Source of the DNA: Anthostomella pinea
Taxonomy: Eukaryota; Ascomycota; Sordariomycetes; Xylariales; Xylariaceae
DNA length: 64,000 nt
Direction of reading: 5' to 3'
NCBI GenBank assembly: GCA_963556695.1
Contig: CAUWAG010000003.1
Span: forward strand, 434,001-498,000
The translations under genes were made by a program, and so were the position numbers. Below the pieces are notes generated by a model that made no database searches, was not told the DNA's origin, and saw only the letters and a program-made list of their open reading frames with translations. Below, piece by piece: positions 21,384 to 32,040 of the stretch. Within the stretch, counting starts at the first letter, position 1. Each line of letters starts with the position of its first letter.

Positions 21384-21866
21384 TGTTACGAACCAACGAA
21401 CAGTGCGGCCTGATAGCAGGCCAAGAGGAGACGATTGGAAACAGGTTAACCAGTAAGTGGGGTGCTGATCAGTAGAGAGATCAGAGCAACGGAGCAACGG
21501 TACACAGATCACGTGACCAGCAGAACCTGGGTCATGTGACTAAGAATTTGGATCACTGGATCACCGTTGTGATCCAGGGTGAGCCACCTAATCAGTGAGG
21601 GAGAGATTGGTTATATAAGGACAGACATTTCCCAACTAGATAGATAGACAGTCTCTACCTCAGTGATCAATTTAAGCATCTTAGCCAACCCTAAGGTGGG
21701 AGAAATCTCCTGACGACTCGACTACACAGTGAACCCAGTTCAGACCAAGCCCCAGCCTCTGAGTGTCTTCTATTTGACAGAGCCTCTATCGTCCTTTGTG
21801 TTGACTTACCTAAGAACATAAACCCTATAGAACCCTTTAGCCTTATAGGTTAGACGTCTCGTCACA
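21384..21866 (+). mobile_element. Solo LTR of an LTR retrotransposon
   Basis: About 483 bp beginning TGTTACGAACC and ending GTCTCGTCACA (TG...CA). It contains a TATA box (TTATATAAGG at 21611-21620) followed by transcript-like leader sequence. The flanking pentamers are TGTCG and CATCG, which differ only by transitions, as a RIP-altered 5-bp target duplication would. No gag/pol sequence lies on either side, so this is a recombined solo LTR. Confidence 0.65.
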
Positions 21867-22049
21867 CATCGTTAATATTATGAGTATAATTTCAAACTTA
21901 AAAACTAGACCCTCGCTTTTATTATACATAAATATAATTAATACATAATTTAAAAAAGGTTTTATTTTTAAATGAGAATATGCAATAAAATTAATAAAAT
22001 TTAAAACAAATTAAAACAAAAATAGCTTTAATAAGAAGAAAAAAGATAT

Positions 22050-22267
22050 TGTCACGGCGAGCGTACTGAGGTGCTAGATAATGGCCGGCAGCAAGCAGCT
22101 ATTACTCTATTGACGAGAATATCAAGACTAGAGAGGAAAGAAAGAGAGACAGAGAGATGGGTACAGTGGGAGGTTGCCCCTTTAAGGGGATCCTCTGGTC
22201 AGATCCTTCTCTATTGGGAAGTATCCGCTTGTCATGTGGGAAGGTCTGTGCAGGCCGTCATAGATAT
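22050..22267 (+). mobile_element. Decayed repeat island, LTR-like start
   Basis: Higher-GC segment within AT-rich DNA, starting TGTCACGGCGAGCG, like many fungal LTR 5' ends. No matching end is visible and the class is uncertain. Confidence 0.35.
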
Positions 22268-22540
22268 TAAAAAGCTTAAATTATTAACAATTGCGATTTT
22301 AAATATATTAAACATCGTATTAACAATTAAAAAAATTAAATAATAGTTAAAAAAGCTGTTAAAAAGCATATTGATATAATTATAATAAAATATTATTGTT
22401 TAACGCGTATTAAACGTATCTTTAACTACTTAATAATTAATTAACAATCGATTAGATGTTATTTTTTGTATATTTTTTTAGGGTTTGAACTTACTAAAAT
22501 ATCTTGATCCAAAAAAATATCAAAGTATTTTAAATAAGTG

Positions 22541-22745
22541 TGAGATTCTAGAAGGGTCACAAGCCTTGGGGGTGTGAGCGGTCACTACAAATGTTGTTGT
22601 CATTCTCAAGTATGCTCGGCAGGGCTAATCTACAGCTAAATACCATACTGCACCATGCAAGGGTGAATCCACTGTTCCCTTGACAGCCCCTTAGTGGGTA
22701 CTGCACCTAAGGGCACTATATATGGCATCCAACATCTGACAATAA
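22541..22745 (-). repeat. Inverted repeat, right member
   Basis: Reverse-complement partner of 19698-19908, from GTGTGAGATTCTAGAAGG to GGCATCCAACATCTGAC. About 2.6 kb separates the pair and includes the solo LTR and the transposon fragment. Confidence 0.8.
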
Positions 22746-23039
22746 GTTAATAAATATTAAGTACTACTAGTATAGTTTTAAAACTTATTTTAAAATCTAT
22801 GTTTACTTTATACTTAATTATTTTAACTAATTATAAGTGTTTTTTAATATATTAACCTATGAAGTTACAAGTAGTTTATATATTAAGCTTAAAATATAAT
22901 TAGCTTTAACGAAATTTTAATACGTATATATATTAATAAACCTATCAATAAAGCCTACTAGTTTATGAAGTGTAATTAGTTTAACCTTTAAATACGCTAG
23001 ACAGTTAGACCAAATACCCCTTGCCCTCATATAACTAGC

Positions 23040-23193
23040 TGTTGAACACACGGATCTTGATTGATGCTATTGATTGTTCTGCTCTGTGTGCAGAGATTGA
23101 TTATCTGTCTTCTTCGTGGGTCAGATGCCCTGTGCGTCTCTGCCCCACTGGAGATCTTCCGGTGTCTATCTCCGGCTCCCATTCAACACTAGC
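23040..23193 (-). mobile_element. Short inverted fragment of the pogo/Fot1 transposase
   Basis: About 150 bp matching, in reverse complement, 20320-20475 of the 3' transposon fragment. Shared landmarks are CTCTGCCCCACTGGAGATCT and GGCTCCCATTCAACAC. Too short to be functional. Confidence 0.8.
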
Positions 23194-23340
23194 TGCCTTA
23201 AATCCAATACACTACTAAATGAATAACAGTCTTTATAAATCGTGACAATCGCTAGCTGCACAGAAGAGACTCAGAGAGAGTAGTACGCGTAGTGAAATAT
23301 GACGACACTGACCCAATGCCCAAAGACCAACACGAGCGGA

Positions 23341-23559
23341 TACACTGAACCCTCAAAAGTCTGCGTACGCCCCTCATTCACCAAGCAAAAGATGCGTTTA
23401 TTATAAATGGGATAATCACGCTGGAATAAGCATTAAATGTGACTTTTTGGATTAGAGCTGCTTATTCCTGTATGCTTATTCCAGTATTTCGAAAATTTCA
23501 CGGGTGGTTTGGAGTCTTATTAACACGGCGCTTACGGAGACTTCTGAGGGCTGAGTGTA
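23341..23559. mobile_element. MITE-like element, copy C
   Basis: Left end TACACTGAACCCTCAAAAGT, right end TTACGGAGACTTCTGAGGGC followed by TGAGTGTA; 219 bp. Internal GGAATAAGC and GCTTATTCC blocks. It shares subfamily features with copy H (GCGTTTAT-ATAAATGG near the left end and AAAATTTCAC near the right). It sits at the right border of the AT-rich island. Confidence 0.88.
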
Positions 23560-24286
23560 CCGGCAGCTTTGTCCGGTACTCAGCACGTATCCCAAAGACG
23601 ATTATCACCTCTGAGAGTGTGTGTCCAACAAATGTCAAGTCGGACACTGTCAGGAATTGTCTTCCTCAGTAGTGTCGCAGATCGTCGTCCAGGAAAGCAC
23701 ACATGCTCCAGCCAAAGACCTACACTGACGATTAATTGGACAAGTCGTGATAGCCAACAAATATCGATTCTTCAACAAGCAGAGCCATCTGCGCCGCAGC
23801 AAGTGACCAGCAGACACCATTCAAGACAGCGACTAAACCTGTTACCCACCCTCGATCTGACTGACTCAGCATGCCCCTGGCAGGTGATAGTATACACATG
23901 CGATATCGAATCTGGAGCCAACCAACAGCGATTCACGTAACATCGGAACCTCTCATCGGCAACATATCAGAGGCCTCTCCCACCGGCTAACCGTGGTCCC
24001 GACATTTGACCCTCGTGTCTCCTTGTCTTGTCATTCATACCCCCTCCCTGACACCTCCCAACTATCCCCGTAAGCTCATTACCATGCCCCTAGACGCTCC
24101 CTCTGTCCCGAAACGCCGTGCTTCGTAAATGCGTGTCGCAGGTTGATGCCGATGTCAACGTATCGAGCTCACTTCGTATTCTTCGGGAGAAGGATTCACT
24201 TCGTCTTTTCGGTTGGGCGTAGTTGTAGGGAAGTGGTTTGCAGTTTTTCAAGGCCCGCATCATTCTGGAAATGCGACCTTGCTTGA
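23560..24286. other. 3' flank of the WD40 gene
   Basis: No convincing gene. Contains the probable 3' untranslated region of the minus-strand WD40 gene. Confidence 0.5.
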
Positions 24287-26264
24287 TCATATCCTCACGC
24301 CCCAGACGCCTCTTCCGCCGCTAACGCCAAGCCAGTCTCCAGTGCCATCGCTGTTGGGAAGGGGAGGAGCCCAACTCAAATTGCCAACTTCGTAGTCGCA
24401 ATACCAGCTGGCAACGGGAGTGAGGTGTTTGTCAGTCGAACCAGCACCGCCGTTGGAAGATGGCCCCGTGGCTGGTGTGCTGTTCATGAGATCCCACAGG
24501 AGAACTTGACTGTCATCTCCGCCCGAGGCAAGCAGTCCCCTCCGGTTTGGCGACCATTCTACAGAGTTGAGGGATCCCCCGTGGCCTCGCAGCTCCAACA
24601 AAGCTTGCCCAGGTTGCCGCACATCGAGAATGCGGATGACGTTGGAGTCCTGGGCAAACGTCGCTAGAAGATGAGTATCATGAGGCGATGTTGCTAACCG
24701 CATCAGGGGCGGTGCATTCGTCATGGTCTGTTGGGCCAGCGTTGGACTGATCCTGCCGCCATTCGCGTCTGATAAAGGGGTCAGTACTTATTGCGGACTG
24801 GTGGACATGGGAAGGGGGCATTACCTCGGTCGTCCTTGGCAGTTGGTTCGTAGATGATCGTGCTGTGTTCTAGACTGCGAAGGTCAAACATCCGTACACT
24901 TCCATCCTGCCCACAGCTGACAAACACGTCCACACTATTGGCACAGAAACGAACGTCGTAGACTTCCTTGTCGTGTGCGATCAACTGCGTCTTGGCGGTC
25001 AAAGAAGGGATATCCCAGATGGTGCAGGTCGTATCGATGCTGGAGGTGATGATCAAGCTTGGAGAAACCGTATTCCAGTCTAGCGAGGTGAGGGGCGCCG
25101 TGTGGTCGGGCGTCTTGGAGTTGGAGAGAAGGGCCAACGGAGTTAGCTTGGTGATGGGTGTACCCATGGCAGATTTATTTATCGAGTTCGAGTGTATGTG
25201 CTGGGCATCCGCTGGAAGAGACCATAGCCTCAGATGATCGCCCGACGTTGCTAATAAGTCGGTGCTCTGCTTCTGCGAGGAAGGAGGTTCCCATAACAGG
25301 CGAGTGACCGGGTACGAGTGGGTTGCCTCTGCGACCTTGGTGAATTCCATACTATATTTGGACGAACCAGGGGTGTAAACATCAGAAGGGGTATCAACGA
25401 GTTGGGTATCGAGGATTTGAATCTGGAGGACAACATGGTCAGTACTAATTCCGCGGATTCCATGTCCCATGATCCCATGATCCGAATAACAAAGACTGAT
25501 TTCGAAAGAGAACTCACAAAGTTGTGCCCATCTTCGAGGTAGCTACCGACTGCCAATTTGCCAGCACTCTTGCCTTGAGGAGCCCACTTGCACCAGTCGA
25601 ATGCGTAGAGGGCCCACGGTGCCATGTAGTTGCTCGTGGACGACTGAGGGTTGGCGAGCTCATATCCGTGGGTGCCAGGATGTCCGTCAGATAAGCTGGA
25701 GTCGGCTCGTGGTCTGATATCGGCAAGACCGAGAGGCGTGTTGGAGATGTTTCTTTGGGAGCCGGGAGCGCCATACTTGATGTCTTGCGGCGACATGTAC
25801 TGAGACTGACCGCCAGCTGAGCCTCCAGGCGTGGTGGGGGTATAGGGCGCGTAGCCAGAGGATGCATCGTAGGGAGCTGCGGGGCTGGATCTCGAATAGC
25901 CATGCGACGAAAGGCTTAGTGATGGTGGTTTCGAGGGCGAGGCGTATTGGCTGGGGGAGTGCTGTATGGCACCTGACATGGTCGGCAGGGCTGGAGCGGT
26001 GTTGGCGCTCATGGCGGATGGACGAGATGCGGCCAGTCCCCCGGGCTGGAGGACGTTGGGCACTCCCGAGTTCTGGTACTGGGGGTTGACGGGCTGCGAG
26101 GAGGGCTGTTCGAGCTTGATCTGTGGGCCGGCGGAGTTGGTGAAGTCTCGCGGGGACATCTGGCCGGGGTGGCTCATGGTGGGAGAGATATGGAGTTCGT
26201 CGTGCTGCGAGCCGTAGTTGTTGGACCGTCTCGGAGTGGTCCCGTACTGGCCTGACTGATTCAT
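24287..26264 (-). CDS. DCAF7/WDR68-like WD40-repeat protein
   Basis: Three exons, 26264-25518, 25422-24825 and 24768-24287. The introns of 95 and 56 bp both have good donors and TACTGAC-type branch sites; the product is 608 aa. Residues 1-200 are low-complexity Gln/Ser/Pro-rich sequence. The beta-propeller follows: APWALYAFDWCKWAP, LLATSGDHLRLWSLP, IITSSIDTTCTIWDI, VFVSCGQDGSVRMFDLRSL, NVIRILDVRQPG, LLASGGDDSQVLLWDL and a closing YEVGNLSWAPP strand. The order and wording match the DCAF7/WDR68/TTG1 family. Those are scaffold proteins that bind DYRK-type kinases and, in animals, CUL4-DDB1 ligase. The long N-terminal extension is the main difference from the animal proteins, which are about 340 aa. 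Acts in nucleus/cytoplasm (inference). Confidence 0.9.
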
Positions 26265-27611
26265 GCTGGCGGCGCTAGCAGTCGCGACAGATCGATGTGT
26301 CGCGAGGTGTCGCGGAAGGTGCCGTTGTCGGTCACTCGGCAGTGAATGGGACGCGAGGTGGGCTCGGGAGAGTCTCGAGGGAATGAGGACGATACGATGG
26401 CGGTTCAGCGCTTGCGGCTACGAATGCGGTGCTAGCAGCTGTCGCGAATGGGTATTGGCGGCGGTCGAACGGGTTGCTGCAGGTGAGTTCGCGACTGCAG
26501 GGTCCGTATGCGAGTAGGGTTCGTAGGTTCGTCAGGTTCGTAGGGTCGGGGGAGGAAGAGAGAGGCCGCGGCGGTTGGTTGGGCTCTGACGACAACAGTG
26601 AGCCTTTCGCAGACCGAGTCGCAGTCGTAGCCGTAGCCGTAGTCGTGGTCCTAGTCGTGCCAATGTGGTGCTGATGGTTTGAAGGCAGAGGTGCACGTCG
26701 TTGTTGGCCCGTTCTTCTGGTATCGGACCTGTGCCTGCTGCTGCGTGGCTGCAGGTCGAAAGGTTGCCGATGATAGTATGGAGTACGGAGCGGCGATAGG
26801 AATGGAATGAGTGAATGCAGGTGGGTGATTGAATGAACGGTGGCGCTGCCGCTGCTGCGACGGTACAGAGAGGCATGTGGATTGTGGAGGGTTGTGCGGG
26901 GGAGTTGGGCAGCAGGATGGATATTTCTTGGATTATTCTCTCAACCTCCAACCTCCAACCTGAACTCCCACAACAACACAGCATTGCAGCTCACGACTTC
27001 TGTTATATTTGGCAGTGCTTCTAGCAACATGCTACCGTAGAGCAAGATACATACATACACGCATTTTCGTATCGCTGTCACATCACACGCCTTTTCCTTT
27101 GCGCATTGGCTTAGGTATAAGCTCATCAAAGTCGCTTGCCCCATCTCGTGATCCTCGACACTCCCCCTTGTGTTCGCTTCCATCTATCCAGCCATCTAGA
27201 TCTTGCCGTAGCTCTTGCCGTGTATAATGTTGTGGCCACGCGGATCCTCTAGTATACTGCTTGCAAAAGGCTTGTCATAATGCGGGTAGAAGTGTATCGC
27301 CATTGGTGTTGGCTTTACAGCACTTGCAGCACACTCAACACTCACCACTCCTCCCTTCCACTTACTCCTTTCCCGTGGCAGTATCAGTAGGAGCACGATA
27401 GAAGCACGGGTGTTCAATATTGGCAATCGATGCTAATAAACTTGATGCTCTAATATTAGATACTCGTCGGGCAGACATTAAACCCGCGCCGTGAATCAGT
27501 GTCCGCATTCCACGTTGCCTACCCTCTTAACTGCGAGAATGAGGATCTTCCAGTACTTACTTCACCATACTTGATCTCCCTACTCCAACAGCGAACCGAG
27601 CATTGTTCGCC
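26265..27611. other. Intergenic between divergent WD40 and sulfotransferase genes
   Basis: Shared promoter region of two divergently transcribed genes. Short CGTAGCCGTAG-type repeats occur at about 26622-26650. No gene recognised. Confidence 0.55.
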
Positions 27612-28619
27612 ATGACTACCACTGCATCGGAACCACGACCTACCGGCCGCAAAGCGCCAATGCAAGTACCATCTCTCGGCTTCTCACGAATGGGCACGGC
27701 ATCCATGCGCACGGCATCCATGCGCGCTGCGCTTGAACAGCTAGGATACCACACCCATCACGGCTTTGATCCCCAGGACTTCCCTCTGACCTCGATAGGT
27801 TGGGATAGAGTTGCCGATCTCAAATTCTACCCACAAAAGAGTGACAGGAAGCTGGAGAAGAGGGATCTTGATGACTTGTTGGGAAGTTATGGGGCGGTGA
27901 CGGATATGCCATGTTTTGCGTTTTGGGAGGAGTTGGTGGAATTCTATCCCGAGGTGTGTTGCTCATGGCTCATGATATCCGTGCCAAGTCTCAGAGAATA
28001 GGGGAACTCAGTGTCGTTCGTTCACTTCCCCTTCTGACTCTTGATGCACACCACAGGCGAAAGTCGTCCTCGTACAATGCGACTACGATTCGTGGCATGG
28101 ATCTCTTGTCCCTCTGCTCGATGGTCTCTTTGGTGGAAAGGCGGGTTAATTCGATATTGCATCGATCCTAGTATGTTCTCACATATTTGAACAAGCGGAT
28201 ATCTCTCTCTTATTACCATCCATGGATGCTTACACGACAGCGTAGTCCTAGGCTACAAGACGATAGCACAGTGCCAAAAGACATGGCTCGGCTACTTCCA
28301 TGCCCGCAACCAAGCAGAGATTCTCGCCAATTCTCGCCAGGTTTACGACGAGCACTACCTCTCCATCGGCAAGGCCGTTCCACCAGCACGACTGCTGAAC
28401 TTCGAGCTCGCGTACGGCTGGGAGCCCCTCTGCAAGTTCTTAGATAAGGATATTCCAGATAAACCATTCCCTAGAATCAACGACACGAAGGCATTGGAGG
28501 AGAAGATGATGAAAGTTACTGGTACTAGGATAGGTGAGTTGATGGATAAGGTTGGGTTGGCGGTGATGTGCTTTCTGGGTGTGATGTTAGCATTGTGGAT
28601 TGGATTCAAGGTGAGGTGA
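27612..28619 (+). pseudogene. Sulfotransferase-family (Sulfotransfer_4) gene, damaged
   Basis: The family transfers sulfate from PAPS; its fungal members are mostly uncharacterised. Exon 1 is 27612-27953; intron 27954-28056 joins YPE to AKVVLVQCDYDSWHGSL in phase. The second exon runs into TAA at 28147-28149 after LFGGKAG. The conserved C-terminal part (GYKTIAQCQKTWLGYFHA, then NFELAYGWEPLCKFL) resumes in another frame after a GTATGT intron at 28171. A one-base indel near 28140-28150 would reconcile the frames. The 5'-phosphosulfate-binding loop, normally GxxRTGTxSxxxAL, here reads GFSRMGTASMRTASMRAAL. An exact 15-bp tandem duplication inserts five residues (TASMR). The last 22 residues form a membrane anchor (VMCFLGVMLALWIGF). 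An unusual intron could rescue the second problem, but not the loop. Confidence 0.75.
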
Positions 28620-29254
28620 GGTGAGCGACTTTGTTGATGAGAGAAGTGCGCGATACCTGCAAAAAACCGTAGAGCTATGACTGGAAGCCGTACATGCTCA
28701 TGAAACACCAATACTCGATGAATTCTCTTCAGTGTCTGTACCTACAATGAACGGGTGATTGCCTCCAGTCATACACCGCACATGGGAGCTTACCTAATGT
28801 CGGAGCAGCAGCTGGCGAGACCAAATGTTATGGCAAAGCAACTGCTGACAGCTGTCAATAGCAGCTGGTTTCGTGGATTCACCATAACACGGATCGGAGC
28901 TTGATTGATTGAACCTTATTGAAGCTGCTTATTATGGAGGTACCTATTTTCAACTCACAGTCTCACCCATCAGTTTCGTAATCGTTTTCGACCTTTTCAT
29001 CGCATGGTATACTTAGAACCTACTTACAACCTTCCCGTCGACTGATTCCAAGTCGAAAGAACCACGTCACTGTCGTCATTCCATCGTTGGTCATCCCAGT
29101 GCCTGCAGGAGTTGCCGAAGGATTGTCCCCAGAACTCACCAAAGAAACCGCTCGGCAACCTCTCCAGCCTCGCTATCGCTGTCACCTCTTCCCTTCATCT
29201 TCCTCCCATCAGCCCGTGTCAGAAAAATAGCAGGATATCGAGTACGCATTTGCA
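28620..29254. other. Intergenic, promoter of the PPAT gene
   Basis: No gene recognised. Confidence 0.55.
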
Positions 29255-30469
29255 ATGGCAGATCAGCTCCCGTCACTACTATTACTACCCCCGCCTCCAC
29301 ACCCCGCAAACCGCGCTGCTCTCAAGGCCGCCTTTGAACCTCCCCTAAAAGCCGCAATCTCACGGCTGAAGGATGAGAAGGCGGATCAGCATGCTTCAAT
29401 TCTTATTGTCGGACTCGCCTCGCCTATCCTCAGGGGTACTTCACTGCGCCAGAAATCACTCTCATGGCCTGAGGCGCAATCTGTCGTAGCTGGCATATAC
29501 AGCATCGTGTCTGTCATCTGCGCCCAGCTGTCCGTCCCCTCACACATGTACGCTGGACCAGGCTCGGTTGATGTCAGAGTACTCCTGATCGACCACGATC
29601 CATCCGCGCCACCCCCGAAAGACTTCAAGCCTGCAATCGAGCCCAACAACACTGTTGTGCCTGACCTCGCAACCTTCGCATCTGCCTACCACCCCTGGAA
29701 GTACATATTTCACACAAGCAACGAACCAGGCTATCAGATACTGTCAACCTACTTGAAGCTCGCTGAACCCGTCCAGACGCTGAAGCAGGATCAACTGATT
29801 GCTGTCCAAGGTGGACTTGCTCTAAACGTTGCCCCGACAGACCGTTCGCAGTCTTCGCAGCAGACCGAGCCGCATAACATAATGTGTCTGGGAGGCACAT
29901 TTGACCATCTACACCCTGGCCACAAGCTGTTGCTTACTGCTGCCGTATTGCTCCTGAATGTCCCAGAAAAGGGGACAGCCGGGCCGTGTCGGTTCATCAT
30001 CGGTGTCACAGGCGATGAGCTACTCAAGAGAAAGAAGTACGCCGAGTTGGTGCAGCCGTGGAACGTTCGTGCGATGAGTATCATGGACTTTCTATCGTCC
30101 ATCCTTCGACTCTCCAAGGATGGGTGGAACGGCGCTGAGCAACCGAAGCTTGACAGTGGATCCGGCGAGCTGGTGTCACGATTCAGAGATGACACAATTG
30201 AAATCCAGTGTGTCGAGATACAGGACGCCTTTGGGCCCACCATCACAGCTGAAGACATGGATGCGCTCGTCGTGTCGGGAGAAACGAGATCCGGCGGAAA
30301 TGCTGTGAATGAGCGACGAAGGGAACTTGACTGGCGACAGCTGGAGATTTTCGAAGTCGACGTTCTCGACGCCGACGACGTCGTCGACGGTCCGACCAAG
30401 ACCCAGGACTTTGCGTCCAAGATAAGCAGTACTGCTATTCGACAGAAGAAGGCCGAATCTCGTATATAG
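29255..30469 (+). CDS. cab4: Pantetheine-phosphate adenylyltransferase (CoA synthesis)
   Basis: Catalyses ATP + 4'-phosphopantetheine to dephospho-CoA, the fourth step of coenzyme A synthesis. Intronless, 404 aa. The nucleotidyltransferase signature MCLGGTFDHLHPGHKLLL begins at residue 210, with the HxGH motif. RFIIGVTGDELL and the C-terminal ISSTAIRQKK motif (about residues 392-401) complete the fold. The N-terminal 200 residues form an extra domain, as in other eukaryotic PPATs. No dephospho-CoA kinase domain follows, so it is monofunctional like yeast Cab4 and unlike animal COASY. The stop is 58 bp from the stop of the convergent SDR gene. Confidence 0.93.
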   Translation: MADQLPSLLLLPPPPHPANRAALKAAFEPPLKAAISRLKDEKADQHASILIVGLASPILRGTSLRQKSLSWPEAQSVVAGIYSIVSVICAQLSVPSHMYAGPGSVDVRVLLIDHDPSAPPPKDFKPAIEPNNTVVPDLATFASAYHPWKYIFHTSNEPGYQILSTYLKLAEPVQTLKQDQLIAVQGGLALNVAPTDRSQSSQQTEPHNIMCLGGTFDHLHPGHKLLLTAAVLLLNVPEKGTAGPCRFIIGVTGDELLKRKKYAELVQPWNVRAMSIMDFLSSILRLSKDGWNGAEQPKLDSGSGELVSRFRDDTIEIQCVEIQDAFGPTITAEDMDALVVSGETRSGGNAVNERRRELDWRQLEIFEVDVLDADDVVDGPTKTQDFASKISSTAIRQKKAESRI

Positions 30470-30527
30470 TCAAGAGGGATGCTATTGTCTTGGTCGAATC
30501 TCACAGCACGACATTATGGACAGTGTA

Positions 30528-31427
30528 TCACAAGAGCAGCGACTGACCACCGTCCACCAAGAGGTCTGCGCCAGTAAAGTAACTTCCCGCGCGACTGGCC
30601 AGCATCACTACAACCCCCGAAAGCTCATCAGGCTGCCCCATCCGTCCCATTGGATGCCGACTCAACCACACCTTTCTTGCCTCGTCTAGGCCGTCTCCCT
30701 CGTTGAGAATAGTGTCCATGTAACCCGGGCTGATACTGTTTACTCTGATGCCATGCACAGCCCATTCTGCAGCAAGCGACTTCACCATCGCCTTGACCCC
30801 CGCCTTGGACACGTTGTATGAAGCTTGGGGCTGCGGGAAGTTGACCCCATGGGCCGACACGCTGGCCACGAAGACGATGCTGCCGCCGCTCCCGTGGTCG
30901 ATCATGGTGCGAGCGACTGCGCGGGCCACCAGGAACGCCCCTATCGTGTTGACGTTCATCACGCGATTCCAGTCTTTCGAGGACCAATCTAGCGCGTGGC
31001 CACAGGCGACCATCCCGGCAAAGTTCAGGAGAGTCGTGACGGGGCCAAGCGATTTGCTAGTGCTTTCAACGGCCTCATTGACAGCGTCCTCGTCCGTCAC
31101 GTCCACCTTCTGGAACTGGATTGTCGCCGGAAACTCGGACTGGAGCATCTTGATTTTCTTCTCTGCCTCGTCGGGGTTCATGTCGAGTATCATCAAGCCT
31201 TCCAGACCGTGCTCGAGCAGAGCTCTGCACACGGCAAAGCCGAGGTCGCCGGCACCGCCTGTCACGATGGCATTGCCCTTTACCCGGAAGCGCTCCTGGG
31301 CCCGGGCCGCGGGCGGAGTATCGCGGGGTAGAGGCGGAGGCGGGGCAGTGAGGGAGCCGGGCGACCCGTCGCCCAGGGTCATCTGGGGTATGACCCGATC
31401 TGTGAGATCGGACCGTTCAGTCGTCAT
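30528..31427 (-). CDS. Short-chain dehydrogenase/reductase, polyol-type
   Basis: Intronless, 299 aa. The classical SDR fold is visible: cofactor loop TGGAGDLG at about residue 56, LILDMNP after the second strand (an acidic residue there favours NAD), DVTDEDAV, NFAGMVACG (NAG-equivalent), the catalytic Ser in VASVSAHG, YNVSK as the Tyr/Lys pair, and SPGYMDT. Sequence flavour is closest to fungal arabinitol/mannitol/sorbitol dehydrogenases, but the substrate cannot be read from sequence. The first 45 residues are a Pro-rich extension. No secretion or peroxisome signal is obvious. Convergent with the PPAT gene. Confidence 0.88.
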   Translation of the reverse strand: MTTERSDLTDRVIPQMTLGDGSPGSLTAPPPPLPRDTPPAARAQERFRVKGNAIVTGGAGDLGFAVCRALLEHGLEGLMILDMNPDEAEKKIKMLQSEFPATIQFQKVDVTDEDAVNEAVESTSKSLGPVTTLLNFAGMVACGHALDWSSKDWNRVMNVNTIGAFLVARAVARTMIDHGSGGSIVFVASVSAHGVNFPQPQASYNVSKAGVKAMVKSLAAEWAVHGIRVNSISPGYMDTILNEGDGLDEARKVWLSRHPMGRMGQPDELSGVVVMLASRAGSYFTGADLLVDGGQSLLL

Positions 31428-32040
31428 GTTTTTGTACGCCTTCTAGAATTATTATAAGTTAATAAGAACAATACGATAGTGCGGGCGTTCGGCAGGATGT
31501 GTCTTGTAAGAAAAGAGGAACTGGATACATTCAGCAGACGTGTGACCGAGAGATATGTAAGAAACCACCAGGAGATTTGATGGAGACACTTCTACCAGGC
31601 GGGCGACTGTCGCCCTGGGGGGTGTGGGAATACCGATGCTGATGACGTTTAGGGCGAGCAGTCGATGGAGTTCCAGAGATGCTTCGGGTCACCGTGACCC
31701 GGTCACGTCATAGCAGAAGCGTGGGTCTTATCATATGGGAACTGGCTACAGCATGAACGACCTAAAGTAATCTCTTCTTCACGTTTTATCTAATTATTAA
31801 GAACAATGTGGTGAATAAAAAGATGCTATTATAATTCACTGTGTTTCGGTGTTCAAGACCTCGAGTATTGGGATTGAAAGTTCCCTCTTGAGAGACGACG
31901 TCTTTTTGGACGGGCAGAACCCCGTACCATGCTTACCTATCTGCACGTGTTCCGATCAACGTCCGATCTTTCCTTATCGTCCCCAAGTGATTCTCCTTAG
32001 GCGAAGTCCGATTTCGACCGGGAAAACTACTACTCAGATG
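31428..32040. other. Intergenic, upstream of the SDR gene
   Basis: No gene recognised. Confidence 0.5.
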
